Of a DNA stretch of 64,000 bases, positions 52,403-64,000 are shown piece by piece. The position numbers were made by a program, and so were the translations under genes. The notes beneath the pieces are model-generated. The model made no database searches and was not told the DNA's origin. It was given only the letters and a program-made list of their open reading frames with translations. The stretch comes from Symsagittifera roscoffensis (taxonomy: Eukaryota > Xenacoelomorpha > Acoela > Convolutidae), in the NCBI RefSeq assembly GCF_963678635.1, contig NC_087071.1, positions 35,581,680 through 35,645,679 on the forward strand, in the 5' to 3' direction. How positions within the stretch are numbered: the first letter of the stretch is position 1; every line of letters starts with the position of its first letter.

Positions 52403-54171
52403 ATGTTCGGTTCAAAATGTGTCCGAACTAAACTTAATTATTGCGTGCAGTTAGCAAAAGTTTTTTTAAATATTTAATTCTTATTGTTTTTTGATGGGAA
52501 TTTCTAATGTCACCTCGAAAAAAAATCTGCTAACTCATTATTTTTTCCAGTTGTACGAGGACACTTTTCGTGAACAGCGAGTAATATTTTATCCAAAAAT
52601 CAAATAGTTTTGAAAAGAAAATATTTTGAATTTAGAACCTAAATTAATTTGAAAACAAACTAGCTCACAAAAAAACTAAAACAAAAACTCAACAAACATT
52701 TGTTCGTCATAAAATACAAAAAAAATTCTAATTTTATAAAAAAACTAATTTTACCATTTTTTCAATGTCATAGGTAATTTTGTGAAAATTCAGCCAAAAG
52801 TATACAGACATATCAGCCTGAGACAATTCAGCCAGTTTTTCAAAGCGCTAGAATCGAAAGAAAAAGTGTAATTGGAGTTTATTCTCGGCTTAAGGCCGCC
52901 GGTAGTCGCGCTACGCGCGCGTCGCCGCTTTGCTGCGATAACCGGCTTCAAATTCTGTAAAGCGTCCTATACCCTCTGTGGGCAAATGCGCAACACGTTG
53001 GCACGCCTGCTTCGGTCACTATTATTGGCTGGATTGTCTCTGGCAGAATTTTCTGCATACTTTTGACTGAATTATCTGAATTTTATATCGTCTGAAATGT
53101 ATTTGGCCAAATTGTCTTGACTCGGAAATTTAAGTATGTCGAGCTCGGTCTTCAAAATGAAAAGTATAAATCCAGGTTTTTATGCGCTGGTTTTTGTTTT
53201 TCGTATTCGTAAAATTTGTTTGAAAGGAGATTGTGATCGAAATTTGTCTTCTCGAAGTTAAGAAAGCGAAGTTTAAAAAAATCCTTGAGTACAAGCAGAT
53301 TTGTAACATGAATTAGCTCCAAAAATTTTGCACCAAAAATAACGAACGCTTCAATGGTCTTATGTTTTCATCTGAAGTAAGTTGTTTTTATTTGATATGA
53401 GGTTTTGAAGATTTGTGAAAAAACACTGCATGCATTCAAACTCTGAGAGTGGATTTGCTGTGAGTTGCATAGGTCTCAAAAATATCAGTTTTTCCTGCTT
53501 TAATTAAACTGTTGTTTAAAGTCGGCGTGTTTATAAAAACTTGAATGGTTGGGAGCAACTAAAGCATAGGAGGATTTTTTTCAACGATTGCTTGCTTAAA
53601 AATAATTGAGCACAGTATCATAACTATAAGTAAATAATTGGAACCCATATTTCACAATAAATGGCGAGTCAGTTCGGTTTGTAGATGATCCAGTACAAAA
53701 CAGATGAGCAGCTAATTCTCACGCCTAATTCTACTTGATCCTCTACTAAGATAAGCTATTAATATGTTCTTATCGACTTACATTGCTTTTCACTAAAACA
53801 GATGAAAAAAGTTTAAAAAAACCAAAGATTGAAAAATTTGAGACATAAGTTTTTTATCATGTAGTCTTAAGTTTTTTTTTCATTTTAGAGACTTTTTTCA
53901 AAATCTTGATGCCGGAAACTTTTTTACTAGATTTTCTGATGTTGCTAGCTACTTAGAACCAGTAAATTTGTCATTTAATTCTCTTCAGTTGTTTTTAAAT
54001 TTTTGATTTGATCACAGTATTTTTTTCTTTGCAATAAAATTTTTCAACAAAATGTGCTGCGTTCTTGCTTTGACAACATAATTACGAGAACTAAAATTCT
54101 CAGTCTATCTTTTTACTGATAAAGTGTTTAAGTGATTTTTATTCAAAACACTTTGTTTTTACCCTTTGGAA
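52403..54171. repeat. 1.77-kb tandem repeat, unit 1
   Basis: Begins ATGTTCGGTTCAAAATGTG and is repeated nearly base for base 1769 bp later. It includes hairpin element copy 2 (52788-53119). Confidence 0.95.
52788..53119. mobile_element. CpG-rich hairpin element, copy 2 (left end lost)
   Basis: Equivalent of 51960-52293. CpG hairpin at 52898-52946. Short open frames here are by-products of the high GC and are not called as genes. Confidence 0.6.
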
Positions 54172-55945
54172 ATGTTCGGTTCAAAATGTGTCCGAACTAA
54201 ACTTAATTTTTGCGTGCAGTTAGCAAAAAAATTTTTAAATATTTAATTCTTATTGTTTTTTGATGGGAATTTCTAATGTCACCTCGAAAAGAAATTCTGC
54301 TAACTCATTATGTTTTCCAGTTGAACGAGGACACTTTTCGTGATTAGCGAGTAATATTTCATCCAAAAATCAAATAGTTTTTGAAAAGATAATATTTTGA
54401 ATTTAGAACCTAAATTAATTTGAAAACAAACTAGCTCACAAAAAAAAACTAAAACAAAAAACTCAACAAACATTTGTTCGTCATAAAATACAAAAAAAAT
54501 TCTAATTTTATAAAAAAACTAATTTTACCATTTTTTCAATGTCATAGGTAATTTTGTGAAAATTCAGCCAAAAGTATACAGACATATCAGCCTGAGACAA
54601 TTCAGCCAGTTTTTCAAAGCGCTAGAATCGAAAGAAAAAGTGTAATTGGAGTTTATTCTAAGCTTAAGGCCGCCGGTAGTCGCGCTACGCGCGCGTCGCC
54701 GCTTTGCTGCGATAACCGGCTTCAAATTCTGTAAAGCGTCCTATACCCTCTGTGGGCAAATGCGCAACACGTTGGCACGCCTGCTTCGGTCACTATTATT
54801 GGCTGGATTGTCTCTGGCAGGATTTTCTGCATACTTTTGACTGAATTATCTGAATTTTATATCGTCTGAAATGTATTTGGCCAAATTGTCTTGACTCGGA
54901 AATTTAAGTATGTCGAGCTCGGTCTTCAAAATGAAAAGTATAAATCCAGGTTTTTATGCGCTGGTTTTTGTTTTTCGTATTCGTAAAATTTGTTTGAAAG
55001 GAGATTGTGATCGAAATTTGTCTTCTCGAAGATAAGAAAGCGAAGTTTAAAAAAATCCTTGAGTATAAGCAGATTTGTAACATGAATTAGCTCCAAAAAT
55101 TTTGCACCAAAAATAACGAACGCTTCAATGGTCTTATGTTTTCATCTGAAGTAAGTTGTTTTTATTTGATATGAGGTTTTGAAGATTTGTGAAAAAACAC
55201 TGCATGCATTCAAACTCTGAGAGTGGATTTGCTGTGAGTTGCATAGGTCTCAAAAATATCAGTTTTTCCTGCTTTAATTAAACTGTTGTTTAAAGTCGGC
55301 GTGTTTATAAAAACTTGAATGGTTGGGAGCAACTAAAGCATAGGAGGAGTTTTTTCAACGATTGCTTGCTTAAAAATAATTGAGCACAGTATCATAACTA
55401 TAAGTAAATAATTGGAACCCATATTTCACAATAAATGGCGAGTCAGTTCGGTTTGTAGATGATCCAGTACAAAACAGATGAGCAGCTAATTCTCACGCCT
55501 AATTCTACTTGATCCTCTACTAAGATAAGCTATTAATATGTTCTTATCGACTTACATTGCTTTTCACTAAAACAGATGAAAAAAGTTTAAAAAAACCAAA
55601 GATTGAAAAATTTGAGACATAAGTTTTTTATCATGTAGTCTTAAGTTTTTTTTTCATTTTAGAGACTTTTTTCAAAATCTTGATGCCGGAAACTTTTTTA
55701 CTAGATTTTCTGATGTTGCTAGCTACTTAGAACCAGTAAATTTGTCATTTAATTCTCTTCAGTTGTTTTTAAATTTTTGATTTGATCACAGTATTTTTTT
55801 CTTTGCAATAAAATTTTTCAACAAAATGTGCTGCGTTCTTGCTTTGACAACATAACTACGAGAACTAAAATTCTCAGTCTATCTTTTTACTGATAAAGTG
55901 TTTAAGTGATTTTTATTCAAAACACTTTGTTTTTACCCTTTGGAA
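54172..55945. repeat. 1.77-kb tandem repeat, unit 2
   Basis: 1774 bp, nearly identical to unit 1. It includes hairpin element copy 3 (54562-54893). Confidence 0.95.
54562..54893. mobile_element. CpG-rich hairpin element, copy 3 (left end lost)
   Basis: Duplicate of copy 2 carried along in the tandem unit. Hairpin at 54672-54720. Confidence 0.6.
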
Positions 55946-56318
55946 ATGTTCGGTTCAAAATGTGTCCGAACTAAACTTAATTTTTGCGTGCAGTTAGCAA
56001 AAAAATTTTTAAATATTTAATTCTTATTGTTTTTTGATGGGAATTTCTAATGTCACCTCGAAAAGAAATTCTGCTAACTCATTATGTTTTCCAGTTGAAC
56101 GAGGACACTTTTCGTGAACAGCGAGTAATATTTCATCCAAAAATCAAATAGTTTTTGAAAAGATAATATTTTGAATTTAGAACCTAAATTAATTTGAAAA
56201 CAAACTAGCTCACAAAAAAAACTAAAACAAAAAACTCAACAAACATTTGTTCGTCATAAAATACAAAAAAAAATTCTAATTTCATAAAAAACTAATTTTA
56301 CCATTTTTTCAATGTCAC
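55946..56318. repeat. 1.77-kb tandem repeat, partial unit 3
   Basis: The first 370 bp of the unit, ending where units 1 and 2 read TCAATGTCATAGG and this one continues into unique sequence. The array therefore ends just before a hairpin element copy. Confidence 0.9.
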
Positions 56319-58194
56319 ATTTTTCAAGTAACATCCCAAAAAAAATTCAAAAAAACAACTCGGTGTTTTAATCAGTACTTTAAAAAAATTCTTCCAAGAG
56401 CTAATAAAAATTGGAAGAGTAGAGATCATAAATGATATGACTGCCCATTTCTCATTCTGCTTGCGAAACATTGCAACGAATCTTTTTTTACTCTTTTATC
56501 ACATCCGCTTTTTGCATCAAACTAGTTTTTTTTTCGTTTCAGATAGCTGTTGGCTCGAAAAAAAAGACAGTTTGTATCAGGACAAAACCTATTTTTTGTA
56601 CGAATTAATTTTCGGAAAAAACGCGCAAAAGTTTTGGAAACTTTTTTTTTAAATCTTTTCCCAAAAATCTTAACCGCCCACGCATTGACAAAAACTCTTC
56701 AATGGAAGTGTTTACCTTCATAAATTTATTCGCCACCCATGCAATGCATTTAGAGATATTTTTGCACAAACTATTTTTCTTAAATAGACAAAAATGACAA
56801 TTTTGAAAGCTCAACTTTTTGGTCGCAGAAAGAAAATTTCTATTATGCGCTCAATGCATCAAAATCAATCAAGTTACATGGCAAAATGTTATATGTTTTC
56901 AGTTTGAAGGGAGAAACATTTTTGAGCACGAAAATACCAAAACGAGCAAAAATTTTCCGCCAACTCCTTTCAAAGTTAAGAATAAAAGCACAAATTAGTT
57001 TTTGTAAGAGTTCCTTCGTTGTGACTTTCGAAAAAATATGAAATATTTATGGGGATTTTATCTATTGAGACCTTTTTTGATTTTTTAATTTAGCATTATT
57101 GACTGAAATAGTCGAGACCATCGGAAAGATATCTCTTGAGCTCAAGTTTGTTTTTTGTCTTTTTTTTGAAGCCAGCGGTTTGATTACAGGACTATATTGG
57201 CCAACTCTCGATAATTGAGAACGATGAATATACAAATTATTTTAGGCAATGGAAATATGCAATTAAATATTCAGCTATCTAAACTGAAACGAGTTGCGCT
57301 ATCTGATGCAAAGAAGTGATTATAATTTTTTAAATCCTAGACTCTAACCAAATTTTGGTCCAAACGCCTTTTAACGGATCGTAAAAACTTTGCTCTGACG
57401 CTATCTGTTTGGTCCAATCCTTGACCCAAAATTTCACAAAAAAGGCCAGAAAAAATGATACGTATATATTTGAACATTTTCGCATTGCTGAACAAAAGAT
57501 AATTTTTGTTCATAGAAGAAGCTCAAAACCAGTTTTGGTTGATTTTCATTGTAGCCTAACAGGTCTGTTAACAAAAATCTTAATGATCTCCAATCATACA
57601 AACCTGATAAACTTTTTAAATCAATTTTCTAAATTTTCCATGCACTAAGTTATTCGCTCACACAATGAGAACTGAAATTGATTGCATAAACAAACCAGTG
57701 TACTTAAGTTTTTCTTTTTTCTCATTTCCAGAACCCCAATTTTAATTAACTCCGAGTTTAGCGAAAACACCTTGCTTGAATGAAAAACAATTTCTAAACT
57801 AAAAAACGCATGATCGAGCATCAGATATAGAATAAAAATTTTAAGTAAGACACTTGAAAATTTGTGATTGTAATGTATGTATTTAAATTGCGAAACAAAA
57901 CAGGCTTATTGCGCCCGTTTTCTTTTTCTAACAGAGAGCTTAGAACAGTTCACTGAAGATTTTATGATCTATGAAGTTAAAACTTCATTGTTTTTACTAG
58001 CTTTGAATAACAAAAAAAATGAAAAATATTTACTGACACTTCTCAGCTAAGTTTGTTTAGAACGCAAAAAAATTAAGCCCTGTTTTCTAGACACTGACAT
58101 TTTTTCAGTCAATCGTATTATTCTTCATACTTAAATTACCCATCGTTGAATTATCTTGACTGGAGAAGTTTGAACATCGAAGTTAAATTCAAAC
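56319..58194. other. Non-coding AT-rich sequence
   Basis: Poly-A and poly-T rich. No exon with paired splice signals, no repeat family and no RNA gene recognised. Confidence 0.5.
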
Positions 58195-59060
58195 AAAACT
58201 GCTCGTGTCAGCGAGATTCCTTGAATGTTCCGACTACCTTTTAAAGTCTATGGAACACTAATAAAATGAAAAAAAAAGTTAATGTAATAAAATTAAAATT
58301 AATATATTTTTTAATTTGAATTTTTTTGTAAGAATCATCCCCCCACACGCCTTATAAAGTACAAAGTGATAAATTTTGCTTCTACTAACAAATCAATTAT
58401 GGCATATGAGCTTCCTTCAACCAATTTGGAACGATTTCTAAGACTGATTAAATTTCCGTTTACGCGTTAATAGCGCGAAAAATATCGCGCGTAAGTTGTC
58501 CCAAATTAGCCAAAATAGCAATCTTTAAACCCCAATAACTTTATCAAAAATGATCACAGGTAAAAAAATATTCAAAACTAAGCTCAGTACATCAATACCT
58601 TTTGAATGATTTTTAAAATTTTAGTCAAAAATGGCTAGTTAAAAAGCCGAATTTTGTCTGAAGGAAAAAAAAACCACCCCGAGCACAAATATTCCGTTAT
58701 TTTCGTATCGAAAGTCGGAACAAAAATGTATATTTCGAAGAAACGCACTAAATAAATTGAACAGCAACACATGGTTAAAAGGATGATAGCTGTATACTGT
58801 TAATCAACAGAAAAAAATTTGAAAATTTTTCACAAAAAAAGAACAATTGAGGTGAAATTGTGTAAGTTCAATTTTTGATTTTTTCCCACTTATCATTTTG
58901 GGTGAGAAAAAAGTGTATGATCGATCTAACTTTTTTGAAATTTTAATATTATGACTGAATCACGATATATAAGGCCTCAATTTTATATATCACTCAACCC
59001 ATTCTGATAATTGTTTGCAGCACTTGATTAAGTCAGGAGGCGTAAATTCGTAATAAACGA
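58195..59060. repeat. Dispersed repeat C, copy 3
   Basis: The longest copy: CTGCTCGTGTCAG, CCCCACACGCC, ACGCGTTAATAGCGC (58462), AAACCCCAATAACTTT, GAGCACAAATATTCCG (58681) and TTCTGATAATT in the same order as copies 1 and 2. No ORF or clear terminal repeats. Confidence 0.6.
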
Positions 59061-60630
59061 CAGTTGCAACTTGTAACGGGCAACAGTTGAAAACAGGCAA
59101 AAATCGTAATAGTAATTGAAGTGGCAAACACTGATCCGTGCTCACTTTTCCTCTCGTGCCCAATGTAAGCTTATCGGAGCAAATCGGAGCAATCTGTGGC
59201 TATTTGATAATGCCTTCCTTATTACGAATTGTCACTACTTACAATTTTTTGCCTGATACCAAATGTCGCCCAAACAAAATGAACACAAGAGAATGATACA
59301 CGGTATGTTTAGACTCCTAGCTCAGCTTTTACTGAGTTTCATTCGAAACTCGCTTAGACGAGTGTTCTTTGCTATAACAAACATTTAACCGAAATAATTA
59401 TATTTCTTCTCAAAATTTGCAGCAAGAAGTCTTAAAAGTCTATTGCCTATTTCTTGAAATTTGTTTCAAAACAGACATGGATTTGATTCCTTGGTTCTTT
59501 CACTCAATGGATTCTAAGTGACTTACCCTTTCGAGTGGATGTTCTTTTCTTCAGAATAATTGCTTGTGACGGATCAAATTTGTCTAAGGATAAAAGGTCT
59601 CCTTTTTAAGGATAAAAGGTCTAAGGATAAAAAGTCTCAACAACTCGAGTTTAAAGGTGCCATTCAATATCAAAGAAAACTCGACGTACAAAAGCCAGCT
59701 TTTTTAAATCGTGAATTAAACGACTGCCACTGCGTATATACACAAAAAATATGTTTATCTACTCTAATACATACAATATTCTAAAACAAATCTTGCGTCA
59801 ATTTCTACCAACAAATGCATTAAAATAAATTTGAAGCAGAGAATAAAATAAAAAACAAAAAGAGCGGATTAGAGGATTAATTATAATTTTATTGTTAAGC
59901 GGAATGTTTTTTAAACTGTGTAAGTGGAGGATAGAACTTCGCTTCATTCATTTGATTAGAGTTTTCCATACTACAAATTGAAGAAACAACAAGTAGAAAA
60001 TAATAGAGTTTTCTAAACTACAAATTGAAGAAACAACAAGTAGAAAATAGAGTTTGTTTGGGTGGTGATATTGAGTTTTTTCGGCACTGTGAGAGAAATT
60101 CGAAGTATAATTTCAAAATTGGAAAGAATATAATTATAATTTGAAATTATAATTAGAAATTAAAGAAAAGGAGTTGTCAACAGGTGTTTATAATTTTGTT
60201 TATGTTGTATCTGAAATTTTCCAGAGTTTTAAATGTACGGTCTTCAGTTAGCACGGCACTATTTAAATTAACATAACAATAAATTGATTTTTTTCTGGTA
60301 TAGGATAATTCCGTTTGCACAAACAATATTCAAAAAATCGACATTACATCATTTTACCATCAACCCCAATCAATGATCTAAACCAAATGCGTTTCAATTA
60401 TTTGAAAGATGATTAAGAAAACTACTCAAAAACAATCAGGGCAACCAACTCAGCATATTTTCAACCATTTGTAAAACTTTGATAGAAAAACACATATTGA
60501 AAGTAGTGATTTAAAGTTATATAACTTCAGTACCGATGATGATGCAAGGTTAAAGATGCTCGCTAGATCGATGTGCTCTTTGAAAATAAAATACGAAATT
60601 AAATATATTTTTTTCCAGTTTCATCTCAAT
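59061..60630. other. Non-coding sequence, including 3' flank of the minus-strand exon at 60631
   Basis: AT-rich. A 30-bp phrase containing CTACAAATTGAAGAAAC is duplicated at about 59973 and 60017. Nothing else supported. Confidence 0.5.
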
Positions 60631-60861
60631 TTACAAATCTTCTTCATCGTTTTTGTCTTCCATGCTCAGTCTATTTCTCGATAGGTTCGCATGTTGCAGT
60701 CCTTGTTTCTTTTTAGCTCTGCTGTTTGTTCTAGAAAATTCTAGATGGGGCGTGTCTGGTCTGCTTGATGATTGTGTATGGTGTGATGATGTGTACCTAT
60801 CCTGTTGTTGTCTGCGTAGTATAGAGACACATTCTTCCACTCTGTCTCCGATAATGCACAT
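60631..60861 (-). CDS. Terminal exon of a minus-strand gene (gene C), unknown function
   Basis: Acceptor TATATTTCTTAG before 60861, then 76 codons in frame with the first ATG of the exon to a TAA at 60631-60633. The peptide starts with a short folded-looking stretch (I-I-G-D-R-V-E-E-C-V-S-I-L-R-R) and continues as a Ser/Arg/Lys/His-rich tail ending in acidic residues. GC content is well above the flanks. Upstream exons were not found before the window end. The tail type occurs in many signalling and cytoskeletal proteins, so no family is proposed. Confidence 0.65.
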   Translation of the reverse strand: MCIIGDRVEECVSILRRQQQDRYTSSHHTQSSSRPDTPHLEFSRTNSRAKKKQGLQHANLSRNRLSMEDKNDEEDL

Positions 60862-60927
60862 CTAAGAAATATAATAATTATACTAACCATGATGATAATA
60901 AAACTAATATTGTTAATAGAAACATTA

Positions 60928-61463
60928 CGAGGCCAAACTGTGTTCCTGGATTCCAGAGACAAGTCTTTAAATATGTTCCAAAATGTAAATGGATTCCACT
61001 CACAAAACTTCCGTGAATTCCGCGCACAAATACCTGTATATTCTGTCGGCACATTAGTTTTGATGCGGACCCCGCAACAGGCGAATATAGTTAGGAGTTC
61101 CGGATTCCGAAAATGGAAGCGGATTCCGCAAATGCAAGTGCATTCCTCACATTTATGCGGATTCTGCTTGCAATTTGTAGATTCCACTTACAGTTGCGGA
61201 TTCCACGACAGCTTAAGTTTACTTAACTCATATACTATTATTTGCTCATGGATTCCACTAACTGTTCCACATTTCGCAATATTTATAGCGGATTCCACAA
61301 ATTTTGTTGCGCATTCCGTAAAGTTGCCTGTTTTTGGAGCAATATTTGAAATACAGTGTTTTAGCTATTTGTCCGTAGAATCCAAAACAGCAAAAAATAT
61401 CATATAAAAATATCAATGTTGTAGAATCCGCTTACAATTCACAAAATGAACAGTTAGGCCGCA
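60928..61463. mobile_element. MITE-like element A3, GGATTCCGC-rich family
   Basis: Left end CGAGGCCAAACTGTG preceded by TA (60926-60927). Right end CAGTTAGGCCGCA followed by TA (61464-61465), a diverged inverse of the left end. The first 100 bases follow copy A2 closely (TTCCTGGATTCCAGAGACAAG). Many GGATTCC and GGAATCC words, no ORF. Confidence 0.7.
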
Positions 61464-63568
61464 TAATGAATAATAAGCATCATAATCATCATATTCGCAA
61501 AACTAATACGCATAAAATCATTATAATATTTATAGTATTAATCATAACAATCAAAACAAAAACATAAAAATCATAATACTCATCATAATATCGTATCAAT
61601 AACTAATTATGATAATATTATCATAATAATTATGACAAAAACATTTGTATTAATATTCATAATAATAGGAAATTGTTTCCAATCTACCATCCAAGCATAG
61701 TTATGGGCCAACATAACTATGACTAGCTCATCATTTACTCGATTAAAAATATGAAGAGTGTGAAATATAAATCTACAAATTTGTATGATTAGTAGCAAAA
61801 CAATAGTAGTGACAGATTTAGTTAAAAAGGATAATCAATTAATTTGATTTTGGTGTGTTTTTGCATGAAAAAACTAGTTTTCAGACAAGTTTAAGGTCTA
61901 ATGATTAACTCAAAATATATTATATTGCATGAATATTTTGTTCAAAACTGGCAGATTACTCTTTTCTCTTCTCCCTCTATTACCCTCGAGTGAAAATCTT
62001 TTTTCTAATAAGCAAATTTGATAAAGAGGTTTATCGCTGGGTTTAAAATACCCGACTCACTAGCTAGACAACCTAAATTGAGATTAAGTTGCATCCTTTG
62101 GCTTAAGAGGCTTAAGGACGCTTACTTATTCAAAAAATGTGGGAAAAAAAAACGTGCCAAAAAAAAGCGCGGCACTCTTTGTAAAGCCTTTTCAAGTCAT
62201 TTCAAGTACTTCTTAGATTCGAACATAGATTTTCAAACACAGTCGCTAAAAATAACCTTTTTGAAACTAGATTAGCAACTGTTGCTTAGAGTTTTTTTGA
62301 TTTGTTTGCAGCTAGTTAGGTGTTTCTTGAACAAACTAGCTTGTCTCATGTTGAAACTTTCTTTATTCGCAAATTAATTTGTCGCGTATGATTTGCCAAG
62401 GAAAGAATGGAAGTTGAAAGCGCCTTTTTGAGAAAAAGTATTTTTTTTAGAAAGCATAAATAAATTACCTCATAAAAATAGCAAGATTGATGTTTTATTA
62501 GTTGTAGAATAATTTGATTAAATTGCAGAAGCACTGGTAATAAGCTTGAATCATTCATGTTTTATTACTTGATTTATTAAAATAATTCTAAGAAATTTTG
62601 GCAGTCTTAAACTATTCAAACCACTTTTCAGTGCGTTTGATAGAAATTTATACATTAAAAGATAAACCAATTATTTCATCAACATAAACAAAATAGTTTG
62701 CCAGCCAAAACCGCTTTTTTCACCGGTTAAAATTTCTCCAACTTCTTTTGCGATTTTAAAAAATATATTTCGTAAGAAATTGCTCAGTGTCTAGAAAATC
62801 AAGTATGTACCTGGTTTTTGACTCAAATTGCATCACGGCTAAAATCAGGGATTAAAAAAAACAATTTGTTTTGCTGTTTGTTTTTTTATTGCTATTCATG
62901 TCTAACTCTAGAAGTTCTTTTAAAAACGGCTAAAAATGAACCTTAAAGAATCGAAAAAAATTTTGCATGTTTTTTTTCCTATTTAGCCAACTTATAGGCC
63001 AATTTGCTATTTGTGTTTTTTGTAGCTGTATATGCCCAATTCTAAAGCTCTTTCAAAAACGGCTAAGAAAACTTTTCAAAAAACTGAAACCTAAGTTTGA
63101 TATTTTCGTGCACCAGCAGTTTTGGTGCAATGCAACCGTCGTTGCTCATATGTCAATGTCTACCGTTCAAAATGAGTTACTCAGTTTTCTTCACAGGGTT
63201 GAACTTAGCCAACAAACAGTTGAAAAAAAGTCAATAAACGCAGAGAAACGAAAAAAAAATAGCTATTTTTGAAAAAGTTTTCCAATATCAAAGTTTGAAG
63301 AAAATCTATGCCATTAAAGAAGTTTGAATTTTGAAATTTTTTTATGATATGTGCTTTTTCGGTTAAAAAAACCCAAAACTGGATTAATTAGTATTATTTT
63401 TATTCCGCTGGGGTACTTATCAGTTAAGTTCCACTTTCCAACGCGAGAATGCTCAATTGATCCTAAAGCAAAATTGCACTATCATTGAGCTGTTGACGTT
63501 AAAGCATCACAGGTTAAGACGATTTTTATTTTGATATAAGAATTAAATTAATCCTTCTTTTTTTTCAG
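61464..63568. other. Non-coding AT-rich sequence, intron or intergenic
   Basis: Dominated by ATAATCATAA-like simple sequence near 61460-61650. At 62,880-63,070 a phrase ending AAAACGGCTAA occurs twice. No exons supported. Confidence 0.5.
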
Positions 63569-63727
63569 GCGAAGACAAAGTGACATGTTTCCGAGTAGGG
63601 GTCGGGATTGTGTCCAACAACTTCTTCTCAGTGTGTGGGACAAAAGTGTTCAGAAAAGTGAGCAACGCGCCACTAAAGATAGCCAATCTACTGGTCGCAA
63701 TATGCGGACCATATCCACCACTAGAAG
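63569..63727 (+). CDS. Internal exon of a plus-strand gene (gene D), unknown function
   Basis: An excellent acceptor (CCTTCTTTTTTTTCAG, ending 63568) and donor GAAG|GTAACT flank 159 nt: 2 + 52 codons + 1. The peptide is hydrophobic-rich with three Cys (V-T-C-F-R-V-G-V-G-I-V-S-N-N-F-F-S-V-C-G, later A-N-L-L-V-A-I-C-G-P-Y-P-P-L). Codon content stands out strongly from the flanks. It could be part of a membrane or secreted protein. No other exon of this gene is recognised in the window; it presumably continues to the right. Confidence 0.75.
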
Positions 63728-64000
63728 GTAACTTGAGGCTAATTTCCACGAAATATAGTACAAAACATAGCCAACTGACAGTTGGAAAAGAGTAACGAAC
63801 GCAAGAAAACCGAAAAAAAAGCCGACTGAATTTTTTCAAAAATCTTCAATTTTTGAATTTCGAATAAAAAATTAGCTCTTTGAATTTGTAAAACTTTTAA
63901 TGATGACACGTTTTTTTTTAAATTAACCCAAATTGAGAAAACTGGATCTATAGGTTAAACTTTTATTTCGCTGGGAAATCTGATAAATAATTTCCATTAT
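63728..64000 (+). other. Intron following the gene D exon, with sequence similar to 63,195-63,440
   Basis: Words ATAGCCAACTGACAGTTG, AACTGGAT and TTTCGCTGGG recur in the same order, diverged, upstream of the exon (about 63,200-63,440). This indicates an old direct duplication flanking the exon. Confidence 0.45.

Noticed and set aside
52872-53066. Open frame of 64 codons in the CpG-rich element, repeated at 54646
   Set aside because: It follows from the high GC of the hairpin and is carried by a repeat; no start context, no splice signals, and copy 1 of the element does not keep it.
62018-62275. 85-codon Lys-rich plus-strand frame
   Set aside because: Poly-A driven composition, no splice or start context beyond chance.
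1-64000. CRISPR arrays, bacterial operons, ribosome-binding sites
   Set aside because: Tandem repeats here have no unique spacers of constant length, and all gene structure is eukaryotic.

Overview
The window reads as AT-rich nuclear DNA of an animal with motile cilia. Evidence for this is spliced genes with GT-AG introns, a duplicated gene for an axonemal trichohyalin/plectin-homology (TPH) protein, a Ty3/Gypsy LTR retrotransposon primed by a nuclear-type tRNA, Tc1/mariner-type elements, MITE-like repeats and a U2 snRNA-like sequence. A tunicate or another marine invertebrate would fit, but nothing here fixes the phylum.

Layout. Positions 1-4372 are a virus- or retroelement-derived block, A- and C-rich and G-poor on the + strand. 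It holds an envelope-type glycoprotein (best resemblance: the chuvirus-like glycoproteins captured by some LTR elements), a Ser/Pro/Thr-rich ORF overlapping its stop by ATGA, a third ORF of unknown function in the same frame, and a 78-bp consensus intron right after the last stop. Non-coding DNA with short iterated motifs follows up to a 200-base assembly gap (5452-5651). Composition changes across the gap.

From 5925 to 51848 the minus strand carries one long split gene, called gene A here. Six exons (51848 to 22042) join in matching phases into an unrecognised protein of 261 aa. Two more exons (12034-12221 and 5925-6094) are either its continuation (about 375 aa by an alternative splice that removes the stop) or a second gene. 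Its introns hold nearly everything else: a MITE-like element, a 7.2-kb Gypsy element with identical LTRs nested in a palindromic Tc1-type MITE, a decayed Tc1/mariner transposase copy with related ends, a U2-like sequence with minisatellites, and a 5.5-kb direct duplication carrying two copies of an intronless CFAP210-like gene. One of those copies is frameshifted.

Upstream of gene A lie a 1774-bp tandem repeat with an embedded CpG-rich hairpin element (51.9-56.3 kb), a dispersed old repeat, the last exon of a second minus-strand gene (60631-60861), a third copy of the GGATTCCGC-rich MITE, and one exon of a plus-strand gene at the right edge (63569-63727).

All exon calls rest on splice signals, phase and coding character read by eye. 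Protein family calls other than the Gypsy polyprotein, Tc1 and TPH are tentative.
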